Origin: Marivirga aurantiaca
GTDB taxonomy: Bacteria > Bacteroidota > Bacteroidia > Cytophagales > Cyclobacteriaceae
NCBI RefSeq assembly: GCF_016679925.1
Contig: NZ_JAEQBW010000005.1
Span: forward strand, 62,001 to 126,000
DNA: 64,000 nt
Direction of reading: 5' to 3'
The notes below the pieces were generated by a model. That model saw only the letters and a list, made by a program, of their open reading frames with translations. It was not told where the DNA came from and did not search any database. A program made the translations under genes and the position numbers. Of the stretch, positions 25,188 to 34,423 are shown piece after piece (within the stretch, counting starts at the first letter, position 1; each line of letters opens with the position of its first letter).

Positions 25188-25572
25188 ATGCCTCGGGTTT
25201 GAGCAGAATTGACATTTGATTATGACCTAAAATGCGAGGTACAGCATCATCCCAACAAAAGCGGTAAAGGAAATCTATTTATGAAATATTGAGTGATAGG
25301 ATGAATTTGGGAATTTGAAAGTTTTCCAACTTATTTACAAATACCTCATCCTTTTTCAATTTGAGTTGGGTTTTCAAAAAATAATCTAAAATCACTCCCC
25401 TCTACCTCAAGCTACTACCTTAAATGCAGTAGCTAAAACCGGAACAGCACACCCTTTTTTGCGTAATAATAGAGAAGTCAATTTCAACTTCACTTTTTAA
25501 TAAGTGTTTTTTTAATTCCATGTCTACCCTTAATTTCCATGGAAACTTTTTAATTGATACAGCAATCGACCC
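25188..25572. other. Intergenic region without a gene
   Basis: 385 bases without a supported frame. One weak hairpin: AGCTACT (25410-25416) and AGTAGCT (25428-25434) around 11 bases. No convincing promoter pair was found before the transporter gene. Confidence 0.5.
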
Positions 25573-26784
25573 ATGAACAATAAACTTCTCAAGTTCCTGC
25601 TTATCCTTTTTCTCTTAATAGGAATTTTTTACCTTTTCTTTCTTGGGATGGATCGTGCTAAAGAAATATTAGCTCCCATTTTTTTGGCGATAATTCTGTC
25701 CATGATGTTGGTACCTGTCGCTAACTTTTTAGAAAAAAAGGGGATGAGTAAAGGTTGGTCGGTCTTCTTTTCTGATATGATCTTTGTATTATTTATTGCA
25801 GGAACGCTCTGGGCTGTAGGCGTGGAGGTCAAAAGAGTCTCCGGCCAATGGTCTTCCATAGAAGAACGCCTAAGCACACAATTTGACCAGCTGGAGAGCT
25901 TTGTAGAAACCAACACAGGATTTTCCATTGAAAACCCTTTTGAAAAGAGTGGATCGCAGCAAGAAAATGGCAATCAGGAAAGTGGCCAACAGGACAATCA
26001 ACAAAGCAATAATGAAAATACCCAACCAGGGACCGGACAAGAAAAGAAGGACGATAGTGGAGGAATGGATTCTTCTGTAAAAAATCAGTTGGGAACTGTG
26101 GTGACCAGTATTTTCAGCTCTCTCGGGAACCTCTTATTGATAGCTGTTTACATCTTTTTCATGCTATTGTACAGGGAAAAATTCAGAAATGCAACTTTAA
26201 AGTTTATTCCTGAAAATCAGCAGGAAGAAGGAAAGGAGATTTTAACAAAAATTGTAAAACAGGCCAGACAATTTCTTATAGGGAAAGTGATCCTGGTGCT
26301 TGCCCTCACCATCATTTATTCAATTGGATTTGTTATTTCAGGAATGGAAAGCCCTTTCACCATTGCGTTTCTGGCTGCGGTTTTATCTCTGGTTCCTTAC
26401 ATAGGGCCTTTAGTGGGGGGTATTATTGCTATAGCAGTGGCTTATATAACCACCGGTGAATTAAATGCTGTCTGGATCGTATTCGCCACCTATGTGCTGG
26501 CACAATTTATAGAAAGCTATTTAGTAGAGCCTTTTTTAGTGGGAAACCGGATAAAAGTAAACCCATTATTCACCATTATAGCAATTATCATTGGTGCAGC
26601 CGTTTGGGGAGTAATCGGCATGATTGTATTCTTGCCCCTCTTTAGTTTCATCAAATCTATCGCAGATCACGTACCAATGTTGCATCCATTGGCTTATGTC
26701 ATTGGAAATGAAGATAGCGGGGATGGAGAAGGTATGGAATCCAAACTAGCCAAAAAAGTGAAAGGATGGTTTAAAAGAAAATAG
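25573..26784 (+). CDS. AI-2E family transporter (YdiK/PerM-like)
   Basis: 403 residues, about eight membrane helices: a pair at 5-45, one at 58-80, then after a soluble loop helices from about 175 to 375. The PFTIAFLAAVLSLVPYIGPLVGG signature helix pair is typical of AI-2E exporters. The loop between helices 3 and 4 carries a low-complexity stretch rich in Gln, Asn, Gly and Glu (about 131-170), unusual for the family. The tail is basic and cytoplasmic. The substrate is unknown; the name reflects the TqsA founder. Confidence 0.9.
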   Translation: MNNKLLKFLLILFLLIGIFYLFFLGMDRAKEILAPIFLAIILSMMLVPVANFLEKKGMSKGWSVFFSDMIFVLFIAGTLWAVGVEVKRVSGQWSSIEERLSTQFDQLESFVETNTGFSIENPFEKSGSQQENGNQESGQQDNQQSNNENTQPGTGQEKKDDSGGMDSSVKNQLGTVVTSIFSSLGNLLLIAVYIFFMLLYREKFRNATLKFIPENQQEEGKEILTKIVKQARQFLIGKVILVLALTIIYSIGFVISGMESPFTIAFLAAVLSLVPYIGPLVGGIIAIAVAYITTGELNAVWIVFATYVLAQFIESYLVEPFLVGNRIKVNPLFTIIAIIIGAAVWGVIGMIVFLPLFSFIKSIADHVPMLHPLAYVIGNEDSGDGEGMESKLAKKVKGWFKRK

Positions 26785-26858
26785 TAGTTGCAAGTAAATA
26801 TTTTAAATTCAACTTTAGTTCAGGGGAAGCTCGTAGTTCATCTTTTTGCAAACTCCTT

Positions 26859-27347
26859 TCATTTAATCCTATTTTTATTCTTTCCGGCAGCTAGTTTCTC
26901 AAGTGTTTTAGTAATGCGCTCCACTTTGGTTTTATCTGTTTTAGCAGAATAAATCCACTCTATTAATGCTTTTTGTTCCCCATGTGTATAGCTCATAAAA
27001 GTTTCAAAAGCCATCGACTCATCCAGCAGACAAAGCTTTAATTCTTCAGGAATCTCAGTGGGCAAATTATCGGCATATAAGATAACATGAACAATATCCC
27101 CGGCTTGTTTGCTGATTTTCTTTCTGATTTCAGCTTTTACAGGTAAAAATAGCTGCCCATTGCCCATAGGTTGTAAATTGTAGTTCTTTATTTCGAAACT
27201 ATCAATTGTACCTCGTATCCTTACCCAACCAAAGGGAGCATTTTCATTCTGCAATATTTCAGGAATTCTTGCAAATGTCCATCCGCCTTTGCCCGGAAAT
27301 TTCTCAAGCAAGTATTCTTTGTTCACCAAAGGTTTTTGATCTCCCAT
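26859..27347 (-). CDS. DUF1905 / YdeI (OmdA)-like protein
   Basis: 162 residues. The N-terminal DUF1905 beta-barrel (WTFARIPEI...FGWVRIRGTIDSFE...LFLPVKAEIRKK, 17-95) is followed by a C-terminal YdeI/OmpD-associated helical domain (LDESMAFETFMSYTHGEQKALIEWIYSAK). The tail is basic. Cytoplasmic, no signal. Homologues have been linked to bacteriocin or peptide resistance, but the molecular role is unknown. Monocistronic. Confidence 0.85.
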   Translation of the reverse strand: MGDQKPLVNKEYLLEKFPGKGGWTFARIPEILQNENAPFGWVRIRGTIDSFEIKNYNLQPMGNGQLFLPVKAEIRKKISKQAGDIVHVILYADNLPTEIPEELKLCLLDESMAFETFMSYTHGEQKALIEWIYSAKTDKTKVERITKTLEKLAAGKNKNRIK

Positions 27348-27698
27348 ACATTAAAATTAAGCTATTAGGTGCCAAAAATCTAATTCCAAACTTTCCTCAT
27401 CCGCCATTCCAATGATGTAGGCAATGGGTATTAAGTTTTTAATTTCTTCAAAAATAGGAAGGCCTTATGACAGCATTATGTCAGGGGTAAAAAATTGCAA
27501 TTTGAAAAAATTGAAGTAACTGCGTCAAGTAAGAATAGTTGCAGTTTAATAGAAATTTAGGTAAAAAAGAGAGTAACAGTCAATAGAGAAGTTTTAGCCA
27601 AACAGTTTCTCATCAAGAGCCAAACTAATAATTCAGAGATTGGGAATAATCACTAATTGATTATAACTTAATTCGCTTTGTATAAGTTATTTAAAAAG
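27348..27698. other. Intergenic region between DUF1905 gene and tRNA-Arg
   Basis: 351 bases with no gene, repeat or clear promoter that I can support. A run of frames here overlaps the tRNA and has no coding character. Confidence 0.5.
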
Positions 27699-27770
27699 TG
27701 GCTCCGGCAGGAATCGAACCTGCATCTAAAGTTTAGGAAACTTCTATTCTATCCATTGAACTACGGTGCC
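27699..27770 (-). tRNA. tRNA-Arg (anticodon CCT)
   Basis: 72 bases on the minus strand, no encoded CCA. The anticodon stem GAAGT/ACTTT encloses loop TTCCTAA, anticodon CCT, reading AGG. D-arm GTTC..GAAT and T-arm GCAGG-TTCGATT-CCTGC are regular. The acceptor stem GGCACCG/CGGAGCC has an A-A mismatch at the fourth pair (27767 against 27703). Five T residues begin two bases after the 3' end. Confidence 0.93.
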
Positions 27771-27830
27771 ATATTAATATTCAAAGTGACTGCTACCAGG
27801 AATACCTTATTTTTAGATTGCAAATCTACT

Positions 27831-29009
27831 TTAGTAATAGGTGTTTTTCAAATAATTAGGGAAAATTGTGAAATGCTTGGCTTCCACCAGTTTTCTTAAC
27901 TTGTTTTTAAGCTCATCAATATTCTCTTTGTTGGTTGCTGAAATGAACACTACATCATTCTGTTCCTTATTCAAATAAGTGCTTTTCAATTGTGTAATTT
28001 TTTCTTTCACACTTATTTCTTCCTCATCTTCTAGCAAATCCACTTTATTGAAAACCAGCAGCGTAGGTTTATCTCCTGCCTTTATATCAGACAAGGTATT
28101 ATTGACTACATTGATATGATCATCAAGAGCAGGATGGCTTACATCTACCACATGGATCAAAATATCAGCTTCCCTTATTTCATCCAGGGTAGATTTAAAT
28201 GATTCAATTAGATGTGTGGGCAATTTCCTGATAAAACCTACCGTATCAGAGAGCAAAAAAGGAATATCATCAAAATTTACTTTGCGTACGGTGGAATCTA
28301 CTGTGGCAAAAAGCTTGTTCTCAGCCAAAATATCTGATTTGGACAACAGGGTCATCAATGTAGATTTCCCCACATTGGTATAGCCTACTATAGCCACGCG
28401 AACTATTTTCCCTCTGGATTTACGCTGGGTTTGATTCTGCTTATCTATTTTTTCCAGCTTCTTTTTCAGTACATCAATTGTATTTCGGATAATACGCCTA
28501 TCTGTTTCTATTTCTTTTTCCCCGGCACCACCACGTGTACCAGTACCACCACGCTGCCTTTCCAGGTGAGTCCACATGCGCGTCAGTCTTGGAAGCAAGT
28601 ATTGGTTTCTGGCGAGTTCTACCTGCGTTTTGGCCTGTGCTGTTTGCGCCCTGCTCAAAAATATATCGAGTATGAGCAAACTTCGATCATATATCTTGCA
28701 CTCCAACTCCTTCTCTAAATTCCTCAATTGGGAGGGCGTTAGGTCATCATCAAAAATAACCCAGTCTATCTGTTCAGCTTTTACGTAAGCGCTAACCTCT
28801 TCTAGTTTACCTTTTCCAATATAGCTGCGGACGTCCGGTTTTTCCATTCGTTGGGTAAACCTCTTAACGGTAGCAGCACCAAGCGTACTGGTCAGAAAAG
28901 CTAGTTCTTCCAGATACTCAATTGTCTTTTCTTCTGATTGTTCTCTGGTGATAAGAGCTACCAATACTGCTTTTATGGTAATTTCATCTTTTGTAATGTT
29001 CTCGTGCAT
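27831..29009 (-). CDS. hflX: Ribosome-associated GTPase HflX
   Basis: 392 residues. The N-terminal HflX domain (1-195) includes the conserved GGTGTRGGAGEKEIETDRR stretch (154-172) and a helical linker. The G domain starts near 203 with P-loop GYTNVGKST (209-217), then LSDTVGFIRKLP (G3) and NKVD (G4). HflX splits stalled ribosomes, notably after heat or antibiotic stress. It lies 22 bases downstream of the SirB-cytochrome gene on the same strand, so they may share a transcript although the functions differ. Confidence 0.95.
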   Translation of the reverse strand: MHENITKDEITIKAVLVALITREQSEEKTIEYLEELAFLTSTLGAATVKRFTQRMEKPDVRSYIGKGKLEEVSAYVKAEQIDWVIFDDDLTPSQLRNLEKELECKIYDRSLLILDIFLSRAQTAQAKTQVELARNQYLLPRLTRMWTHLERQRGGTGTRGGAGEKEIETDRRIIRNTIDVLKKKLEKIDKQNQTQRKSRGKIVRVAIVGYTNVGKSTLMTLLSKSDILAENKLFATVDSTVRKVNFDDIPFLLSDTVGFIRKLPTHLIESFKSTLDEIREADILIHVVDVSHPALDDHINVVNNTLSDIKAGDKPTLLVFNKVDLLEDEEEISVKEKITQLKSTYLNKEQNDVVFISATNKENIDELKNKLRKLVEAKHFTIFPNYLKNTYY

Positions 29010-29031
29010 AAGTTGTCCGGGCTCGGAAATA

Positions 29032-29712
29032 TTATTTTAGTTCATTCAGGTAAGCTGCAACTGCTTCAATATCTTCCTCTGAAAGTTCTCCTTCATAAGC
29101 AGGCATTACACCCTTTCCTTTCTTTATCCACGCAATTCTTTCTGCTAGGTTTAAATTACTTTCCGTTAAATCCGGTGATTTAAACAATCCTTTTTTACCA
29201 TCAACTCCGTGGCACTTTTTACATTCTGCTAAATAAATCTCTTTGCCCGTCTTTAATACATTTTCCATATTTTGAGCAATAATTTCGGGTTGTTCTTCTT
29301 GTCTCATTTCAGGTTCCGGTCCATCCGTCTCTTCTATTGAGGCACTTTCCCTGGAAAAGGTCAAGCTGCCTGATTCTGAAACTCCATAAATATAAAATGT
29401 TAGCAATAATGCCAACAATGCCATCATTTTATTTTCCTTCTTAAATGCAACAATGCCAATTGGAATAATGATCAGTACTATTACTGATTTCACCCATAGG
29501 TACATAGGAGTATCAGCCCCATAAAGGGTCAATAAATAACCTCCGGTAACTAGTATTAAAACACCTAAAATAGAATCTGCTACTTTAAATTTGGTTCTAA
29601 CCGTAGTCAACAATTGAATTTTATTGGTAAATAGTAAAATTGATTTGAACAATAAAAAAAGTAAAAATAAAGTGACAACAGTGACGTGTGTGTGTAAAAT
29701 TCCGATTTCCAT
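29032..29712 (-). CDS. SirB-like membrane domain fused to cytochrome c
   Basis: About 226 residues from ATG 29712; the frame extends to a GTG at 29787, but homologues start MxxGILHxH as here. Four membrane helices (about 5-27, 45-65, 72-90, 96-112) form a SirB2-like domain with HTH at 7-9, possibly heme or quinone binding. A linker rich in Glu and Pro leads to a mono-heme cytochrome c domain with CKKCH (164-168) and axial Met in KGVMPAYEG. The heme domain must face the periplasm. It may shuttle electrons to a terminal oxidase; the physiological chain is unknown. Confidence 0.82.
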   Translation of the reverse strand: MEIGILHTHVTVVTLFLLFLLFKSILLFTNKIQLLTTVRTKFKVADSILGVLILVTGGYLLTLYGADTPMYLWVKSVIVLIIIPIGIVAFKKENKMMALLALLLTFYIYGVSESGSLTFSRESASIEETDGPEPEMRQEEQPEIIAQNMENVLKTGKEIYLAECKKCHGVDGKKGLFKSPDLTESNLNLAERIAWIKKGKGVMPAYEGELSEEDIEAVAAYLNELK

Positions 29713-29901
29713 AAGATCAATTTTTTGTAAAAATAGGAAAGCTTTACTGAATTCCTGTTGATATGCTATTATATTTGAGCTTGACACTTAAATTAAAAGT
29801 GCTTTAATAAAGTTTTATCACGCTTTTATTATTCCCCATCGAATTCTATCCAATTTGATCATTTGTCCTATAAAAAAGCCTTAGCTTTATGTTATCATAA
29901 T

Positions 29902-31056
29902 ATGAAAATAGCAATAACTTTAAATACCTCCTGGAATATCTATAATTTTAGGTTTTCATTAATCAAAGAATTATTGAAAAATGGTCATTCTGTTGTAGCT
30001 ATCGCCCCCCACGATAATTATACCATCAAACTGATCGAAATAGGATGTTCTTTTGAGGATGTGACCATGGATAGCAGGGGAGCCAATCCTTTTAAGGATT
30101 TAGGTCTTACCCTGGAATTGTATAATATATATAAAAGGGTGCAACCTGATATAATATTGCATTATACTATTAAGCCCAATATTTACGGCACACTGGCTGC
30201 AGCAAAATTGGGGATTCCTGTAATAAACAATATAAGTGGGCTAGGCACCATCTTTCTCAACGAGGGTTGGATTTCAAAAATAGCTTTAAAGCTATATCGT
30301 TTCTCATTTAAATTTCCCAAGCAGGTTTTTTTTCAAAACCAGGAAGACTTACAATTATTTCTGGATAAAGAACTTATACAAAGGAATATATGTGAAGTTA
30401 TTCCCGGATCTGGAATTGATCTTGACTACTTTTCTCCGGAAGAAAAGAAAAACCATCCCCCGGAAAAGCCTTTTCAGTTTTTAATGATTTCCCGTTTAAT
30501 TATTGACAAAGGAATACGTGAATATGTGGCAGCATGCGCAATACTTCAGGAAAGGGGATTAAACATTGTTTTCAATCTACTTGGTTCTTTGGACGAACAT
30601 CATTCGAGAGGGATTTCATTAGAAGAGTTGAACGGTTGGGTTGCAGATGGCTACATCAACTATTTGGGCAATACGGACGATGTAAGACCGTTTATTTATG
30701 ATGCAGATTGTATAGTTCTGCCAAGCTATAGGGAAGGAACACCAAGAACTTTGCTTGAAGCTGCTGCTTGCGCAAAACCTATAATTGCCACCAATGTACC
30801 AGGATGTAATAATGTAGTAGACGACAAATTGAACGGACTACTCTGCAAAGTGAAGGATGAAAATGATTTGTTCATAAAAATGAAAACCATGTACTATCTT
30901 GGTGAAGAAGAAAGAGTTGAGATGGGACTTAAGGGTAGAAATATTGTGGAACGCAGGTTCAATCATCAAATCATAATTGACCGCTACATAGATGCTATTG
31001 AAGAAATTGGATGCATTAAACCCCAAATGCAGGTAGTTTATGTGAATAATGAATAA
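29902..31056 (+). CDS. GT4-family glycosyltransferase (PglA/WbpH-like)
   Basis: About 384 residues from ATG 29902, the conserved MKIAITLNTSWNIYNFR start; the frame opens at TTG 29863. GT-B fold: an N-domain with NNISGLGTIF (about 104-113) and a donor-binding C-domain with GSGIDL, SRLIIDKGI and the EX7E-type motif in PSYREGTPRTLLEAAACAKP. Relatives transfer GalNAc or similar sugars to undecaprenyl-linked acceptors. Cytoplasmic face of the inner membrane. It starts a small glycan-export module with wza- and wzc-like genes. Confidence 0.9.
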   Translation: MKIAITLNTSWNIYNFRFSLIKELLKNGHSVVAIAPHDNYTIKLIEIGCSFEDVTMDSRGANPFKDLGLTLELYNIYKRVQPDIILHYTIKPNIYGTLAAAKLGIPVINNISGLGTIFLNEGWISKIALKLYRFSFKFPKQVFFQNQEDLQLFLDKELIQRNICEVIPGSGIDLDYFSPEEKKNHPPEKPFQFLMISRLIIDKGIREYVAACAILQERGLNIVFNLLGSLDEHHSRGISLEELNGWVADGYINYLGNTDDVRPFIYDADCIVLPSYREGTPRTLLEAAACAKPIIATNVPGCNNVVDDKLNGLLCKVKDENDLFIKMKTMYYLGEEERVEMGLKGRNIVERRFNHQIIIDRYIDAIEEIGCIKPQMQVVYVNNE

Positions 31057-31109
31057 GCATTTCTAAAATACCATTGTCTTTTGCCGAATTGGTTATATTT
31101 TTACATCTA

Positions 31110-31934
31110 GTGAGAAACAACAGAGCTAAACCTTTCTACGTCTACACATTCTATATCTTGTTAACTGCCTTTTGGCTAAGCGGATGTAAAGTGTACAAAC
31201 AAAATATTATACTCCAAACTGAGGATGATATAAAGAGCGAACATTTTAAAAGCGAAATAGCAAAAGTTGAAGGAGCCTATACAATCAAAGCAGGAGACAA
31301 ACTTTCTATTGAAGTATATACTAATAAAGGTGAACGGGTTTTGGATCCCAACTTAGAACTTGGTTCTTTGGGTGGCGGCTCAGGAGGGCAAGCTCAAATG
31401 CGGCCAAAAAAAGAATTTGAAGTGCTCCCCACAGGTGAAATTAACCTGCCACTTATTGGTCTTTTAAATGTGGAGGGATATTCCATTAAATCTCTTCAGG
31501 AACATCTTACCCCCCTTTATGGCGAAACCTATATTGACCCCTACATTAGGATAGAGGTCCTCAACAGACGGGTAGTAGTTTTGGGTGCTATGGGTGGGCA
31601 GGTAATTCCTTTGGAAAATGAGAAAATGAATCTTCTGGAAGTATTAGCGCTTTCAGGCGGACTTACAAAAGATTCAAAAGGAAATAATATCAGATTGATA
31701 AGAGGCCCGCTGGACAACCCATCAGTGCAAGTAATCAACTTAAGTACCATTGAAGGTATGCAACAAGCAGGGCTGGATGTATTGCCAAATGATATTATTT
31801 ATGTAGAACCACTGAGAAGGGTGCTTACCGAATCAATTCGCGAAATTGCACCGGTTATAGGTATTGTTACCAATGTAATCACTTTGTTTATTGTTATACA
31901 GAGTTTGAATTCCAACAATAGAAATAACCCTTGA
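31110..31934 (+). CDS. Wza/GumB-type polysaccharide export lipoprotein
   Basis: About 274 residues from GTG 31110. The TTG at 31074 would put unfitting residues before the signal peptide, whereas GTG 31110 gives a clean lipoprotein leader with lipobox LSGC. It contains a Poly_export domain (YTIKAGDKLSIEVYTN, then a GEINLPLIGLLNVEGYSI strand pair), SLBB-like repeats (VVVLGAMGGQV, LLEVLALSGGL) and a C-terminal hydrophobic segment (about 245-265). It forms the outer-membrane or periplasmic channel for polysaccharide export. The wzc-like gene starts one base after the stop. Confidence 0.9.
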   Translation: MRNNRAKPFYVYTFYILLTAFWLSGCKVYKQNIILQTEDDIKSEHFKSEIAKVEGAYTIKAGDKLSIEVYTNKGERVLDPNLELGSLGGGSGGQAQMRPKKEFEVLPTGEINLPLIGLLNVEGYSIKSLQEHLTPLYGETYIDPYIRIEVLNRRVVVLGAMGGQVIPLENEKMNLLEVLALSGGLTKDSKGNNIRLIRGPLDNPSVQVINLSTIEGMQQAGLDVLPNDIIYVEPLRRVLTESIREIAPVIGIVTNVITLFIVIQSLNSNNRNNP

Positions 31935-31935
31935 T

Positions 31936-34305
31936 TTGGAGAATATAAATACAAAATATCAACGTGATGTAAGCAGGAATAAAACCGTTACAGCAAGTAG
32001 GAATCATGAAATGATTGATTTCAGGAAGTTTTTTATCCTCCTGAAAAAAAATATTCTGTGGATACTCTTATTTTTCATTATCAGCAGCTTATCAGTTTTT
32101 ATATACATTCGGTATACCAATGTAAAATTTCAATCATACGCTGAATTGAAGTTAAATAAAAGAAGTGAGGCTAGTGTATTTGGGTTTAACCCAATGTCTG
32201 AAGAAAGCTCAAACCTTAATACTCTATCTGGGGAAGTAGAATTAATCCGCTCCAAATTATTTTTAAAACAAGTTATTAAAAAATTACCCCTTGATGTTAC
32301 CTACGAAGTAATAGGTCGCTTTAAAAATGAGGAAAGATATAAATTTATTCCTTTTGAAGTGAAATATGAAGAGGGTTGCGCCCCTAAGCATACCAAGTTT
32401 TTTGTAAAAGTCATTGATCATCAGAAATTTAAAATCAGTTTTAATCCTGAAGAAGGCAATTGGCAGAATGGTGTTTTCAATCAGGATTTCGTATTGGCCG
32501 GATGTAATTATCAATTACAAAAAACGGAAGGTTTCTTTGATGGAGAAACACTTTCTTTCTACATCAATAGTGAGGAAAGCTTGTTGGACTATATCGGGTC
32601 CAATTTGGCCGTGGCTCCTGAAAATCTTAATGCCAATACCATAAAGATGACCTTTGCAGATTATAATATTTACAAGGTTCAATCTATTGTTGAAGCTATC
32701 AGTGAACTTTACATAGAATATAGCAGGGAGCAAAAAAATAAAGCAAATCAATTAAAAATTGAATTCCTGAATGACCAGCTTAAGCAAACTGAAAATGTAT
32801 TGGCAGGATATGAGATTTTCATAGAAGAATTTACCATAGAAAACAAAACCACTAATCCATCAAATGATATTAATAGATTAATTGGGGAAATTGTAAAAAT
32901 GGACTCCATTCTTTACGGCTTCAGGTTCCAATTAAATGAACTGAATAAAGTGAGAGGAATTATCCATGCTGATTCAATAGAATTAGAACAAATAAATGCT
33001 TCCTTACTACCTGATAATGTTTATCGTCTATTTGATGAACTGATAGAACTCAATACCTCACTCCAGATGGCTAAAATGCGCTATAAAAGCAATAGTCAGA
33101 TTATATCAGAAACGCAGCAGCGCAAAGACTTATTACTGGACAGGGTAATTCAAATGATAGACTCCAAGATTACGGATCTTAAAGAACGCAGCACAACCAT
33201 TATTGACAGAAAAAGAAGCCTGGAGAATTCCTTCCGCACACTTCCCGGCAAGAACAATGAACTTAATCAGAAAATGCGCTTCTATTCACTATACGAGGAG
33301 CTTTACCTGTCTTTAATGCAAAAAAAGACAGAGTTTGAGATAGCCCAGGCAGGCACTTTGGCTGAAGTGGTAATATTAACTCCGGCCAATTTACCAAAGT
33401 CACCCATTGGCCCCTCAAGAAATATCCTTTATTTGGGTGCATTTGCCATTAGTTTAGTATTAAGCTTTATTTTCATCATGGTAAGATACCTGATATATGA
33501 TGAAATCAATAGCCTTAGTGAACTGGAGAGAATCACTCATTTACCTATTATAGGATCAATAAGTCGACTTAAAAGTAGCATAGCCAGGAAAAGTGGGGTA
33601 ATCGTTTTTGAGAGGCCGCGTTCTCAAATAAGTGAGGCTTTCCGCACTTTAAGAACCGGACTTAACTTCATGGGCATCAATGAGGGAAAAAATATTATAT
33701 CCATCAGCTCAAGTACCAGTGGTGAGGGGAAAACATTTGTAGCAGTTAACCTGGCCGCCATACTTTCATTGTCCAATAAAAGAACCATTATTCTGGACTT
33801 GGATATGAGAAAGCCAAGGGCACAATATGCCTTTAATGTAGGCTCTAATGATGAAGGCATCAGTGCTATTCTAAGTGGCGGAGCTAACTGGCAAGATTGC
33901 GTATTGAAAACCCAAAATGAAAATCTCCATTTTATTCCTTCCGGTTTGATCCCTCCTAACCCGGCAGAATTATTAGAAAGTGGATATTTTGATCAATTAT
34001 TAATGGATTTAAAACAAAAGTATGATGTAATCCTTTTAGACACTCCTCCTATTGGCCTTGTATCAGACGGCATAATTGCACTAAAAAAATCTGATCACTC
34101 GATTTTTGTGGTGCGTGCAGACTATTCCAAGAGAAGTTTCATAAAAGACTTGCACAGAAGTATAGAGTTGAATGGAATACGTAATATTTCTATTGTATAT
34201 AATGCTGCTAAAAAAGGCAACAACGGTTATGGTTATTACCAGGATTACTACAATGACAATGGCAGCAAATCCTTATCTACACTCAAAAGAATATTTAATA
34301 TTTAA
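31936..34305 (+). CDS. Wzc-like polysaccharide co-polymerase with tyrosine autokinase
   Basis: 789 residues. Wzz domain with membrane helices at about 33-55 and 503-525 flanking a long periplasmic coiled-coil region (about 265-480). The C-terminal BY-kinase has Walker A GEGKT (596-600), Walker A' ILDLDMRKP and Walker B DVILLDTPP. The tail holds a tyrosine cluster (YGYYQDYY near 770), the usual autophosphorylation site. It controls chain length and assembly with the Wza-like protein. The start is TTG 31936, just after the upstream stop; the first ATG in frame is 32011, also plausible. Confidence 0.93.
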   Translation: MENINTKYQRDVSRNKTVTASRNHEMIDFRKFFILLKKNILWILLFFIISSLSVFIYIRYTNVKFQSYAELKLNKRSEASVFGFNPMSEESSNLNTLSGEVELIRSKLFLKQVIKKLPLDVTYEVIGRFKNEERYKFIPFEVKYEEGCAPKHTKFFVKVIDHQKFKISFNPEEGNWQNGVFNQDFVLAGCNYQLQKTEGFFDGETLSFYINSEESLLDYIGSNLAVAPENLNANTIKMTFADYNIYKVQSIVEAISELYIEYSREQKNKANQLKIEFLNDQLKQTENVLAGYEIFIEEFTIENKTTNPSNDINRLIGEIVKMDSILYGFRFQLNELNKVRGIIHADSIELEQINASLLPDNVYRLFDELIELNTSLQMAKMRYKSNSQIISETQQRKDLLLDRVIQMIDSKITDLKERSTTIIDRKRSLENSFRTLPGKNNELNQKMRFYSLYEELYLSLMQKKTEFEIAQAGTLAEVVILTPANLPKSPIGPSRNILYLGAFAISLVLSFIFIMVRYLIYDEINSLSELERITHLPIIGSISRLKSSIARKSGVIVFERPRSQISEAFRTLRTGLNFMGINEGKNIISISSSTSGEGKTFVAVNLAAILSLSNKRTIILDLDMRKPRAQYAFNVGSNDEGISAILSGGANWQDCVLKTQNENLHFIPSGLIPPNPAELLESGYFDQLLMDLKQKYDVILLDTPPIGLVSDGIIALKKSDHSIFVVRADYSKRSFIKDLHRSIELNGIRNISIVYNAAKKGNNGYGYYQDYYNDNGSKSLSTLKRIFNI

Positions 34306-34322
34306 TACCAATGAAATGAGCA

Positions 34323-34395
34323 TCCCGAGTACTCGGGACCAACCGCCAGATGAATATTTATCGCGAATTCCATAGCCTGCCCCGACTAATCGGGG
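34323..34395. repeat. Two GC-rich short palindromes between wzc and the SDR gene
   Basis: TCCCGAGTACTCGGGA (34323-34338) is a perfect 16-base palindrome. CCCCGA (34380-34385) and TCGGGG (34390-34395) form a second stem with a CTAA loop. They are GC-rich in an AT-rich spacer and resemble repetitive extragenic palindromes; no T tract follows either. Confidence 0.7.
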
Positions 34396-34423
34396 TGACC
34401 ACTATAAAATAAAACTAATACAC

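Noticed and set aside
27678-27899. 73-codon frame near tRNA-Arg
   Set aside because: It runs over the tRNA gene and the end of hflX on the other strand, so it cannot be a real protein gene.
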